Assembly: GCF_015354575.1 (NCBI RefSeq)
Contig: NZ_JACAFQ010000007.1
Span: 62,001-126,000, forward strand
Direction of reading: 5' to 3'
DNA: 64,000 bases
DNA from: Pseudomonas sp. UFMG81
Lineage (GTDB): Bacteria > Pseudomonadota > Gammaproteobacteria > Pseudomonadales > Pseudomonadaceae
In this document: piece by piece, positions 47,914 to 56,073 of the stretch
Position numbering within the stretch: the stretch's first letter is position 1
How the letters are laid out: each line of letters starts with the position of its first letter
Notes under the pieces: model-generated
Seen by the model: the letters and a program-made list of their open reading frames with translations, nothing else
What the model was told of the DNA's origin: nothing
The model's database searches: none
Position numbers and translations under genes: made by a program

Positions 47914-48993
47914 TCAGTTCCCGGCTTTGATACTGGTCCAGATGCGCGTCCTGATGCGGTCGATCTTCGCCGGCATCGCCTCCAGCGCATACAACTTGCC
48001 CATCACATCCTCGCTCGGGTAGATCATCGTGTTGGCTTTCATGGCCGGGTCCACCAGCGCATCGGCCTGCTGGTTGCCATTGGCGTACTGCACGAAATTG
48101 CTGATCCCCGCCATCACCTCAGGCTGCAACAGGTAGTTCATGTAGGCATACCCGGCCTTCTCGTCCGGTGCATCGGCCGGCATGGCGACCATGTCGAACC
48201 ACATCGGCGCCCCTTCTTTCGGGATCGAATACCCAACCTTCACCCCGTTCTTCGCCTCTTCGGCGCGGTTCTTCGCTTGCAGCACGTCCCCCGAGAAACC
48301 CACCACCACGCAGATATCGCCATTGGCCAGGTCGCCGGTGTACTTCGAGGAGTGGAAGTAGCTGATGTACGGGCGCACCTTCATCAGCAGCGCCTTGGCT
48401 TTGTCGTAGTCGGCGGGGTTCTGGCTGTGCTGGGGCAGGCCAAGATAGTGCAGGGCGATCGGTAGCAGTTCCGGGCCGTTGTCCAGCACCGCGACGCCGC
48501 AGCTTTTCAGCTTGCTCATGTACTCGGGCTTGAAGATCAGGTCCCAGGAGTCGACCGGTGCGTTGTCGCCCAGCACCGCCTTGACCTTGTCGATGTTGTA
48601 GCCGATGCCGGTGCTGCCCCACAGGTAGGGGAAGCCGTACTGGTTGCCCGGGTCGTTCACCTCCAGTGCCTTGAGCAGCACCGGGTTGAGGTTCTTCCAG
48701 TTGGGCAGCTGCGACTTGTCCAGTTTCTTCAGCGCCTTGCCCTGGATCTGCCGGGCCATGAAGTGGTTGGACGGGAACACCACGTCGTAGCCGGAGTTGC
48801 CGGTCATCAGCTTGCCGTCGAGGGTTTCGTTGCTGTCGTAGACGTCGTAGGTCGGTGCGATGCCGGTGGCTTGCTGGAAGTTCTTCAGGGTGTCGGGGGC
48901 AACGTAGCTGGACCAGTTGTAGATCTTCACCGAGTCGGCGGCGCTGGCCACGCTGGCGGCCAGCATCAGGGGGGCGAGGAGGAACGTGCGCAT
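47914..48993 (-). CDS. Polyamine ABC transporter substrate-binding protein (PotF/SpuD-like), orphan
   Basis: The 359-residue periplasmic protein has a signal peptide ending SVASA and the family text VKIYNWSSYVAPDTLKNFQQ, DVYDSNETLDGKLMTGNSGY, DVVFPSNHFMARQI, FPYLWGSTGIGYN and GYSIPKEGAPMWFDMVAMPA. These are the aromatic and acidic positions that hold putrescine or spermidine in PotF and SpuD. No ATPase or permease genes accompany it, so it must share another transporter or act in sensing. It is last of a four-gene minus-strand set with an FAD oxidase, a cupin and an AraC regulator. Confidence 0.9.
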   Translation of the reverse strand: MRTFLLAPLMLAASVASAADSVKIYNWSSYVAPDTLKNFQQATGIAPTYDVYDSNETLDGKLMTGNSGYDVVFPSNHFMARQIQGKALKKLDKSQLPNWKNLNPVLLKALEVNDPGNQYGFPYLWGSTGIGYNIDKVKAVLGDNAPVDSWDLIFKPEYMSKLKSCGVAVLDNGPELLPIALHYLGLPQHSQNPADYDKAKALLMKVRPYISYFHSSKYTGDLANGDICVVVGFSGDVLQAKNRAEEAKNGVKVGYSIPKEGAPMWFDMVAMPADAPDEKAGYAYMNYLLQPEVMAGISNFVQYANGNQQADALVDPAMKANTMIYPSEDVMGKLYALEAMPAKIDRIRTRIWTSIKAGN

Positions 48994-49045
48994 GTCGGGG
49001 GTACCTTGCTTTGTCTGTTGTTATCGAAGGCAGGCGATCAGCGGA

Positions 49046-49387
49046 TCAGAAGATGAGGACGTAGGTCTTGCGCACGGTCTCCTGGATATCCCAGGTGCCG
49101 AGGCTGTTGGCCGGTAGCATCAGGGCGTCTCCGGCTTCTATGGTCAGGGGCTCGCCACCGTCCGGGGTGAAGGTGCAGCGGCCCTTGATGAAATGGCAGA
49201 ACTCCTGTTGCACGATCTGCCGCCGCCAGCGCCCCGGGGTGCATTCCCAGATGCCGGTCTCGACCCCGTCGCTGCGCTCGACGCAGGTGACCGAGGTGAT
49301 CGCGACCGGTTCGCCGAGGGGCACGGCGACCGGGGTGGAGCTGTCCAGGATGGCGCTGTCGGTGTGCTTGAACTGGGTGATGCTCAT
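49046..49387 (-). CDS. Cupin-domain protein
   Basis: The 113-residue protein is a single small cupin (Cupin_3 type). Its barrel has GIWECTPGRWRRQIVQQEFC, HFIKGRCTFTPDGGEPLTIE and GDALMLPANSLGTWDIQE; the usual metal-ligand pattern is incomplete (one His in the first motif), as in many DUF861-type members. It lies 32 bases after the FAD oxidase gene and 52 bases before the PotF-like gene, so all three are probably one transcript. The function is unknown; such cupins often accompany amine oxidation genes. Confidence 0.85.
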   Translation of the reverse strand: MSITQFKHTDSAILDSSTPVAVPLGEPVAITSVTCVERSDGVETGIWECTPGRWRRQIVQQEFCHFIKGRCTFTPDGGEPLTIEAGDALMLPANSLGTWDIQETVRKTYVLIF

Positions 49388-49419
49388 GACCGGTGGATCC
49401 TGTGATGGTGGAGGGGAAG

Positions 49420-50826
49420 TCAGTGCATGAAGCCTTCCATGAAGTCGGCCAGCCCGCAGGCCAAGCGCCGCTGCCAGGGGGCGCTGGCCGGGCTGGCGAG
49501 GGTCCGGTCCTCGTGGACGAAACTCTGGATGATCGCGTTGTAGCCCAGCCAGCGGCAGGGTTCGGGCGGCCAGCTGGCCAGGCTCGACAGTGGGCGGTTG
49601 TCGTGTACCCAGGGCTGGGCGGTCAGTTCGCTGTGCTGGCCGAGGATCAGCGCGGCCAGGGTGCGGCCGCCCAGGTTGGTGGCGCCTACACCTTCGCCGC
49701 CGTAGCCGCCGGACAGGGCGATGCCGCGCTGGCGGTCGCAGAGCATGTGCGGGCGGAAACGCCGCGCCATGCCCAGGTTGCCGCCCCAGGAATGGGTGAT
49801 GCGTACGTGCTTGAGCTGCGGGAACAGCTCGCCGAACAGGTAGCGGCGCAGTTCGATTTCGTTGGCGGTGAGGGTGAAGTCCTCACGCAAGCGGCCGCCG
49901 AAGCGATAGCCGCCACGGGCGCCGAACACCAGGCGGTTGTCGGCGCTGCGCTGGCCGTAGGTAACCTGGCGGCTGCTTTCGCTGAAGGCCTGGCCCTGGC
50001 TCAGGCCGATCTGTTCCCAGGTCGATTCGGGTAATGGCTCGGTGGCCACCAGCAGGCTCTGCACCGGCAACTGATGGCGCCCGAGCGGCGGCAGGCTGGC
50101 GGCATAGCCCTCTACGGCGGGGACGATCCAGTGGCTGCGGATGCGTGCCAGCGGCGTGCGAACTTCGCCGCTCCGCCAGTCGACGGCAGGGGAGTTTTCG
50201 TAGATCGGCACACCCAGGCTTTCCACCACCCGCGCCAGGCCCCGCACCAGCTTGGCCGGCTGGATGGTCGCGGTATGCGGGCTATGGATCGCGCCGTAGG
50301 GGTTGCTGATGCGCAGCTGTGCATCCAACTGCTCGGGGCGCAGCCAGCGGTAGTCGTCCTCGGTCATGCCCTGGCGGTACAAGTCGTCGAGCCAGGCGCG
50401 CAGGCTGCGCTCCTGCTCCGGGTAGCGGGCCGCGCAGTACAGCACGCCGCCCTTGCGGTAGTCACAGTCGATGCCTTCGCGCTGGAGCACGCCGTGGACT
50501 TCGTCGGGGATGCCGTGCAGCAGGTCGACGCTGGCGCGGCGCTGTTGCGGCGACAGGCTGGCGAGCAGACGGTCTTCACCCAGCAGGTTGCCCATCAGCC
50601 AGCCGCCGTTGCGCCCGGAGGCGCCGAAGCCGGCGATATTGGCCTCGATCACCGCGATGTTCAGTGTGGGGGCCTGGCGCTTGAGGTAGTAGGCGGTCCA
50701 CAGCCCGGTGTAGCCGGCGCCGATGATGCACACATCGACATCCAGGTCTTCGCGCAGCGCCGGGCGCGCGCACAGCGGCTCGTCGAGCTGGTCCATCCAC
50801 AGGCTGATCGTGCGCAGGGGTTGCAT
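49420..50826 (-). CDS. FAD-dependent amine oxidoreductase (gamma-glutamylputrescine oxidase-like)
   Basis: The 468-residue DAO-family flavoenzyme has the FAD-binding VDVCIIGAGYTGLWTAYYLK (from about residue 30), VIEANIAGFGASGRNGGWLM, LVRGLARVVESLGVPIYENS, RLVFGARGGYRFGG and the C-terminal ALSGGYGGEGVGATNLGGRT. This layout is that of PuuB/PauB gamma-glutamylputrescine oxidases and related amine oxidases. ATG 50826 has GGAG nine bases upstream; a GTG five codons earlier is possible. The partner genes (polyamine-binding protein, cupin) support an amine substrate, which is not proven. Confidence 0.87.
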   Translation of the reverse strand: MQPLRTISLWMDQLDEPLCARPALREDLDVDVCIIGAGYTGLWTAYYLKRQAPTLNIAVIEANIAGFGASGRNGGWLMGNLLGEDRLLASLSPQQRRASVDLLHGIPDEVHGVLQREGIDCDYRKGGVLYCAARYPEQERSLRAWLDDLYRQGMTEDDYRWLRPEQLDAQLRISNPYGAIHSPHTATIQPAKLVRGLARVVESLGVPIYENSPAVDWRSGEVRTPLARIRSHWIVPAVEGYAASLPPLGRHQLPVQSLLVATEPLPESTWEQIGLSQGQAFSESSRQVTYGQRSADNRLVFGARGGYRFGGRLREDFTLTANEIELRRYLFGELFPQLKHVRITHSWGGNLGMARRFRPHMLCDRQRGIALSGGYGGEGVGATNLGGRTLAALILGQHSELTAQPWVHDNRPLSSLASWPPEPCRWLGYNAIIQSFVHEDRTLASPASAPWQRRLACGLADFMEGFMH

Positions 50827-50890
50827 CGGGGCGGGCTCCACATCCGTCTTGGTCTGTGGGCGATCCTATTAGTGCGGCGCGATGGCTGTC

Positions 50891-51700
50891 TTACGTGCGT
50901 GCACGCAGGGAAATTTGCTTGAGGTAGGCCTTGGGTGACAGCCCGGTGTGCTCGCGGAAGCACTTGTAGAACGCTGACAGCGAGTTGAAGCCGGCGTTGA
51001 AGGCCAACTGGTCAATGGGCGCCTCGACGCTGCCGTCGTCCAGGCTGGTCATCAGGTGCTGCAGGCGCGCCTGGTTGACGTAGCGATAGAAGCTCTGGCC
51101 GAGCACCTGGTTGAGCAGGTAGGAGATCTGGTTGCGGCTGTAGCCGCTTTCGTCGGCCACCTGTTGCAGGTCAAGCTCCGGGTCCAGGTAGGGGCGCTGG
51201 TGGTTGAAGTAGTGCTCCAGGTCCTGGGCCATGGTCGACAGCTGGCGCGGCGACAGGCCCAGGCGGCTGGTGGCCGGGCGCGGGCCACCAGTTTGGTTGC
51301 CCTTGCCGTTCTGCCGCACCAGTGTGGCGTATTCGTTGATCCGCCAGATCAACCCGTCTTTGACAGTGATCGCCTCGCTGGACTGGAACGCCACCAGCCC
51401 GTCGCCACCCTGCACGGTGACCTGGTACTGGATGAACGCTGTGCAGCCGTCCACGCGAATGCGGTCGCTGTGGACGATGTCCTCGCCGGCCTCGTGGGGC
51501 AGGCAGGCGCGTACATAGTCGCGCAGCTCGTCATAGCCGAGCACGCGGTTCTGGAAGAAGTCGTGGTACTGGATGTCGGGGTGGTAGAGCGCCATCACCC
51601 CGTCGAGGTCGCGATGCTTCCAGCACAGGTGGTAGCGCATGACGGTGTCGGCGGTGAGCGGGGTTTGCCCAGGGCCGTCGGGGAGGATGGTGGAGGTCAT
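50891..51700 (-). CDS. AraC-family regulator with an NTF2/SnoaL-like N-terminal domain
   Basis: The 269-residue protein has two parts. Residues about 12-125 look like a SnoaL/NTF2-type fold (ADTVMRYHLCWKHRDLDGVM, ALYHPDIQYHDFFQNRVLGY, VHSDRIRVDGCTAFIQYQVT). Residues 165-269 are an AraC DNA-binding domain (LDLQQVADESGYSRNQISYL, IDQLAFNAGFNSLSAFYKCF, REHTGLSPKAYLKQ). Most AraC regulators use a cupin arm, so this front domain is unusual. The start at 51700 is chosen from protein text; the frame is open 30 codons further. It is 64 bases upstream of the FAD oxidase on the same strand, so it probably controls that gene set. Confidence 0.85.
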   Translation of the reverse strand: MTSTILPDGPGQTPLTADTVMRYHLCWKHRDLDGVMALYHPDIQYHDFFQNRVLGYDELRDYVRACLPHEAGEDIVHSDRIRVDGCTAFIQYQVTVQGGDGLVAFQSSEAITVKDGLIWRINEYATLVRQNGKGNQTGGPRPATSRLGLSPRQLSTMAQDLEHYFNHQRPYLDPELDLQQVADESGYSRNQISYLLNQVLGQSFYRYVNQARLQHLMTSLDDGSVEAPIDQLAFNAGFNSLSAFYKCFREHTGLSPKAYLKQISLRART

Positions 51701-51905
51701 GGGGGCGATAGTGCCTTGGCGTGGTTCAGGGTGACAAGGCCAGGTAGTGCATAACGCCCAGGGGGCAGGCGGTGATCCGGCATTTTGCACGGTGGATGAA
51801 CGGGGCTTAACGGCTAAGGCCTTGTTTCATATGGATGTCATTTTTTGACACAACTGGCATGGGCGCTGCACGGACCTTGGTAGACCACGAACGAGGAGAA
51901 GCATC

Positions 51906-51980
51906 ATGCGCTCGATACTGCTGTGGATGATTGGGGTGCCGATTCCGGTGATCATCCTGATCTGGTTCTTCATGCATTGA
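51906..51980 (+). CDS. 24-residue membrane peptide
   Basis: ATG at 51906 has GAGGAGAAGCATC immediately upstream, an excellent ribosome-binding site. The 24 codons encode MRSILLWMIGVPIP, then a hydrophobic run rich in Val, Ile, Leu and Phe, and end FFMH. One transmembrane helix with a Pro-x-Pro kink would fit. I recall similar tiny W-x-x-G-x-P-x-P proteins in other proteobacteria, but none has a known function to my knowledge. It stands alone, divergent from the AraC gene and before a long inverted repeat that can act as terminator. Confidence 0.75.
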   Translation: MRSILLWMIGVPIPVIILIWFFMH

Positions 51981-52001
51981 GATCCCCGGGGCCGCTTTGC
52001 G

Positions 52002-52077
52002 GCCCTTTCGCGACACAAGGCCGCTCCTACAGGTGATCGCATGTCCCTGTAGGAGCGGCCTTGTGTCGCGAAAGGGC
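52002..52077. repeat. Perfect inverted repeat with 32-bp arms (REPIN of another class)
   Basis: GCCCTTTCGCGACACAAGGC followed by CGCTCCTACAGG is matched exactly by its reverse complement after 12 bases. The core CGCGACACAAGGCCGCTCCT differs from the other REP pairs here. It lies between the small peptide gene and the end of dppF and probably ends both transcripts. Shorter hairpins (GCCGCTTTGCGGC, GCTGCGAAGCAGC) flank it. Confidence 0.92.
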
Positions 52078-52104
52078 TGCGAAGCAGCCCCAGCAATCTA
52101 AAGG

Positions 52105-53073
52105 CTAAAGAAACTGCTCAGCATAGTGGCAAGCAACCTGCCTGGTACCCACCTGCCTCAGCGCCGGCACCTCCTTGGCACACCGCTCGGTCGCATATGG
52201 GCAACGCTTGTGGAACGCGCACCCATCCGGCGGATTCAGCGGGTTGGGCAGCTCACCGGCAATGCGGATCTTCGGCTTCAACGGGTCCGGGTGGATCGCC
52301 GGTGTCGCCGACAGCAGCGCTTGCGTATACGGATGCAGGGGCTTCTCGTAGATATCCTCCTTCGGCCCCATTTCCGCCGGCCGGCCCAGGTACATCACCA
52401 GCACCTGGTCAGCCACATGGCGCACCACCGCCAGGTTGTGGGAGATGAACACGTAGGCGGTGTTGAACTCCTTCTGCAGGTCCATGAACAGGTTCAGCAC
52501 CTGGGCCTGGATCGACACGTCCAGCGCAGACGTTGGTTCGTCCGCCACCAGCACCTTGGGTTGCAGCATCATCGCCCGGGCCAGGGCGATACGCTGGCGC
52601 TGGCCGCCGGAGAACATGTGCGGGTAGCGCTGGTAGTGCTCGGGGCGCAGGCCCACCTGCTCCATCATCTTCTGCACTTTCTCGCGGCGCTCGGCCTTGC
52701 TCAGCGAGGTGTTGATCAGCAGCGGTTCGGCCAGTTGGTCGCCGATCTTCTGCCGAGGGTTGAGCGAGGCGTAAGGGCTCTGGAACACCATCTGCACGTC
52801 GCGGCGCAGTTGCTTGCGCTGGTCCTTGCTGGCGCCTTTGACTTCATGCCCGGCAATCTGCAGCGAGCCGGACGACGGCTCTTCGATCAGCGTCAGGGCA
52901 CGGGCCAGGGTGGACTTGCCGCAGCCGGACTCGCCCACCACGGCGAGGGTCTTGCCGGCCTCCAGTTCGAACGACACGCCATTGAGCGCACGCACCAGGG
53001 CGTGGCCCTTGAACAGGCCACGGGACACTTCGTAATGACGGGTCAGCTCACGGGCGGATAGAACGACGCTCAT
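52105..53073 (-). CDS. dppF: Dipeptide ABC transporter ATP-binding protein DppF
   Basis: The 322-residue ATPase of the oligopeptide/dipeptide family begins [20 protein letters not shown]. It has Walker A GESGCGKST, the signature FSGGQRQRIALARAM, Walker B KVLVADEPTSALDVS, the H-loop FISHN, and the C-terminal cysteine motif CAFHKRCPYATERC of this family, which binds a [4Fe-4S] cluster in some homologues. Its ATG overlaps the dppD stop by one base (TGATG). It is the last gene of the dpp cluster. Confidence 0.95.
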   Translation of the reverse strand: MSVVLSARELTRHYEVSRGLFKGHALVRALNGVSFELEAGKTLAVVGESGCGKSTLARALTLIEEPSSGSLQIAGHEVKGASKDQRKQLRRDVQMVFQSPYASLNPRQKIGDQLAEPLLINTSLSKAERREKVQKMMEQVGLRPEHYQRYPHMFSGGQRQRIALARAMMLQPKVLVADEPTSALDVSIQAQVLNLFMDLQKEFNTAYVFISHNLAVVRHVADQVLVMYLGRPAEMGPKEDIYEKPLHPYTQALLSATPAIHPDPLKPKIRIAGELPNPLNPPDGCAFHKRCPYATERCAKEVPALRQVGTRQVACHYAEQFL

Positions 53074-54041
53074 CACGCCACCTCCTGGTTCAGCGGGTAG
53101 AAGCAACGCACCAGGCTATGGGCCTGGGGATCGAGGGCCGGGCGCTGGCGGCGGCAGTTTTCCTGCACGTACGGGCAGCGTGGCGACAACAGGCAACCCT
53201 GAGGGCGGTCATAGCGGCCGGGGACGATGCCGGGCAGCGTGGCCAGGCGTTCGGCGCCGATGCTGTGCTCGGGGATCGCCGCCAGCAGGGCTTCGCTGTA
53301 GGGGTGGGCGGGGATGTCGAACAACTCCGGCACCTGGCCCACTTCCACGGCCTGGCCGGCATACATCACGCACACGCGTTTGGCGGTCTCGGCGACCACG
53401 GCCAGGTCGTGGGTGATCAGGATCAGCGCCATGTTGCGCTCTTTCTGCAGGTTGACCAGCAGCTCCATGATCTGCGCCTGGATGGTGACGTCCAGCGCGG
53501 TGGTGGGTTCGTCGGCGATCAGCAGCTTGGGTTCGCCGGCGATGGCCATGGCGATGGCCACGCGCTGGCTCATGCCGCCGGACAGCTGGTGCGGGTAGGC
53601 GTCGAGGCGGCTTTCGGCGGCCGGGATCTCGACCTTCTTCAACAGCTCCAGCGCCCGCTGGCGCGCGGCCTTGCCCTTGAGCCCGAGGTGCTGGCGCAGC
53701 ACTTCCTCGATCTGGTAGCCGACCGTGTAGCTGGGGTTGAGCGCGGTCATCGGGTCCTGGAAGACCATGGCGATGTCCTTGCCCACCACCTTGCGCCGTT
53801 GCCGGCCGCTGAGCTTGAGCATGTCGGTGCCGTCGAACGTCAGATGGTCGGCGGTGATGCGCCCGGGGGCGTCGATCAGGCCCATCAGGGCCATCATGGT
53901 GACCGATTTGCCGGAGCCGGATTCGCCGACGATGGCGAGGATCTCGCCGGCCTCCACCGCAAGGTCGAGGCCATCGACGACCGGTACCGCATTGGCGTCG
54001 CCGAAGCGCACGTTCAGGTTGTTGATCTGCAACAGTGACAT
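53073..54041 (-). CDS. dppD: Dipeptide ABC transporter ATP-binding protein DppD
   Basis: The 322-residue partner ATPase has [18 protein letters not shown] (Walker A), [35 protein letters not shown] and [12 protein letters not shown], and the C-terminal [15 protein letters not shown] cysteine segment. GAGGAGACCGCC precedes the ATG. Gap of ten bases after dppC. Confidence 0.95.
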   Translation of the reverse strand: MSLLQINNLNVRFGDANAVPVVDGLDLAVEAGEILAIVGESGSGKSVTMMALMGLIDAPGRITADHLTFDGTDMLKLSGRQRRKVVGKDIAMVFQDPMTALNPSYTVGYQIEEVLRQHLGLKGKAARQRALELLKKVEIPAAESRLDAYPHQLSGGMSQRVAIAMAIAGEPKLLIADEPTTALDVTIQAQIMELLVNLQKERNMALILITHDLAVVAETAKRVCVMYAGQAVEVGQVPELFDIPAHPYSEALLAAIPEHSIGAERLATLPGIVPGRYDRPQGCLLSPRCPYVQENCRRQRPALDPQAHSLVRCFYPLNQEVA

Positions 54042-54051
54042 GGCGGTCTCC

Positions 54052-54978
54052 TCAGGCGGCGTTCTTGAGTTTCGGGTCCAGCGCGTCGCGCAGGCCGTCG
54101 CCCATCAGGTTGATTGCCAGCACACTGAGCAAAATGGTCAGGCCTGGCAGGCTTACTACCCACCAGGCGCGCTCGATGTAGTCGCGGGCCGAGGCCAGCA
54201 TGGTGCCCCACTCGGGGGTTGGCGGCTGCACGCCCAGGCCAAGGAAGCCCAGGGCGGCGGCGTCCAGGATCGCCGAGGAGAAGCTCAGGGTGGCCTGGAC
54301 GATCAGCGGCGCCATGCAGTTGGGCAGCACGGTGACGAACATCAGCCGTGGCAGGCTGGCACCGGCCAGGCGCGCGGCGGTGACGTAGTCACGGTTCAGC
54401 TCGCCCATCACCGCAGCGCGGGTCAGGCGCACGTAGGAGGGCAGCGAGACGATGGCGATGGCGATCACCGTGTTGATCAGCCCTGGGCCGAGGATGGCGA
54501 CGATGGCCACGGCCAGCAGCAGCGAGGGCAGCGCCAGCATCACGTCCATCAGGCGCATGATCGAAGGGCCGAGGATTTGCGGGAAGAACCCGGCCAGCAG
54601 GCCCATCAGGATGCCGGGGATCAGCGACATCACCACCGACGACAGGCCGATCAGCAGCGACAGGCGCGCGCCCTGGATCAGTCGCGACAGCAGGTCGCGG
54701 CCCAGTTCGTCGGTACCGAGGATGAATTGCCAGGTGCCGCCTTCGAGCCACACCGGCGGGGTGAGCAGGAAGTCGCGGTACTGCTCGCTGGGGTTGTGTG
54801 GTGCCACCCAGGGGGCGAACAACGCGCAGAACACCACCAGGGTCATGAAGGCCAGGCCGGCCACCGCGCCTTTGTTGCGCGAGAAGGCCTGCCAGAATTC
54901 CTTGTACGGGGAGGGGTAGAGCAAGCTCTGGTCAACCACGCTGGACGGGGTGACGGATTTCGGGATCGGGCTGGTCAT
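54052..54978 (-). CDS. dppC: Dipeptide ABC transporter permease DppC
   Basis: The 308-residue permease begins with a cytoplasmic segment ([20 protein letters not shown]) and a first span ([20 protein letters not shown]). It has the periplasmic text [20 protein letters not shown] and the EAA-type loop [20 protein letters not shown]. It ends [21 protein letters not shown] upstream of the ATG. Confidence 0.95.
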   Translation of the reverse strand: MTSPIPKSVTPSSVVDQSLLYPSPYKEFWQAFSRNKGAVAGLAFMTLVVFCALFAPWVAPHNPSEQYRDFLLTPPVWLEGGTWQFILGTDELGRDLLSRLIQGARLSLLIGLSSVVMSLIPGILMGLLAGFFPQILGPSIMRLMDVMLALPSLLLAVAIVAILGPGLINTVIAIAIVSLPSYVRLTRAAVMGELNRDYVTAARLAGASLPRLMFVTVLPNCMAPLIVQATLSFSSAILDAAALGFLGLGVQPPTPEWGTMLASARDYIERAWWVVSLPGLTILLSVLAINLMGDGLRDALDPKLKNAA

Positions 54979-54988
54979 GGCGAACTCC

Positions 54989-55999
54989 TCAGCGCTGATG
55001 ACGGATGCGTGGGTTGACCAGGCCGTAGAGGATGTCCACGACGAAGTTCACCAGGATCACCAGGCAGGCGATCAGCAGGATGCCGTTCTGCACCACCGGG
55101 TAGTCACGGGCGCCGATGGCTTCGATCAGCCATTTGCCGATGCCCGGCCAGGAGAAGATGGTTTCGGTGAGTACCGCACCGGCCAGCAATGTGCCGACCT
55201 GCAGGCCGAACACGGTCAGCACCGGGATCAGGGCGTTGCGCAGGCCGTGGATGAACACCACGCGGGCCGGTGACAGGCCCTTGGCGCGGGCGGTGCGGAT
55301 GTAGTCTTCGCGCAGCACTTCAAGCATCGACGAACGGGTCATGCGCGCGATCACCGCCAGCGGGATGGTGCCCAGCACGATGGCGGGCAGAATGAGGTGC
55401 ATCACCGCGTCCTTGAACGCGCCTTCCTCATCGCTGAGCAGGGTGTCGATCAGCATGAAACCGGTCGTTGGCTCGATGTCGTAGAGCAGGTCGATACGCC
55501 CGGAAACCGGGGTCCAGCCCAGGCTTACCGAGAAGAACATGATGAGAATCAGGCCCCACCAGAAGATCGGCATGGAGTAGCCGGCCAGCGAGATGCCCAT
55601 GACGCCGTGGTCGAACAGCGAGCCGCGCTTGAGCGCAGCGATCACCCCGGCCAGCAGGCCGATGATGCCGGCGAACAGCAGGGCGGCGAAGGCCAGTTCG
55701 AGGGTCGCGGGGAACAGCGTGGTGAATTCGTGCCACACGCTTTCACGGGTGCGCAGCGACTCGCCGAGGTCGCCCTGGGCGAGCTTGCCGATGTAGTCCA
55801 GGTACTGCACCGGAAGGGGTTTGTTCAGGCCCAGGCGCTCCATGGCCTGGGCGTGCATTTCGGGGTCGACCCTGCGTTCGCCCATCATCACTTCCACAGG
55901 GTCGCCGGGGATCAGGCGTATGAGCGCGAAGGTCAGCAGGGTGATACCGAAGAAGGTCGGGATCAACAGGCCCAGGCGTCGGGCAATGAAACTCAACAT
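54989..55999 (-). CDS. dppB: Dipeptide ABC transporter permease DppB
   Basis: The 336-residue permease begins MLSFIARRLGLLIPTFFGIT and carries FALIRLIPGDPVEVMMGERR, LPVQYLDYIGKLAQGDLGES and the loop LREDYIRTARAKGLSPARVV before HGLRNALIPVLTVFGLQVGT. It begins 74 bases after the dppA stop on the minus strand, the only sizeable gap inside the transporter part. Confidence 0.95.
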   Translation of the reverse strand: MLSFIARRLGLLIPTFFGITLLTFALIRLIPGDPVEVMMGERRVDPEMHAQAMERLGLNKPLPVQYLDYIGKLAQGDLGESLRTRESVWHEFTTLFPATLELAFAALLFAGIIGLLAGVIAALKRGSLFDHGVMGISLAGYSMPIFWWGLILIMFFSVSLGWTPVSGRIDLLYDIEPTTGFMLIDTLLSDEEGAFKDAVMHLILPAIVLGTIPLAVIARMTRSSMLEVLREDYIRTARAKGLSPARVVFIHGLRNALIPVLTVFGLQVGTLLAGAVLTETIFSWPGIGKWLIEAIGARDYPVVQNGILLIACLVILVNFVVDILYGLVNPRIRHQR

Positions 56000-56073
56000 G
56001 TTGGGGGTACCTCATCAGCCACTAAGGGCAGAACCGCCGGCTACCTTGCAGATTGCCGGCGGTCGTTATTGTT

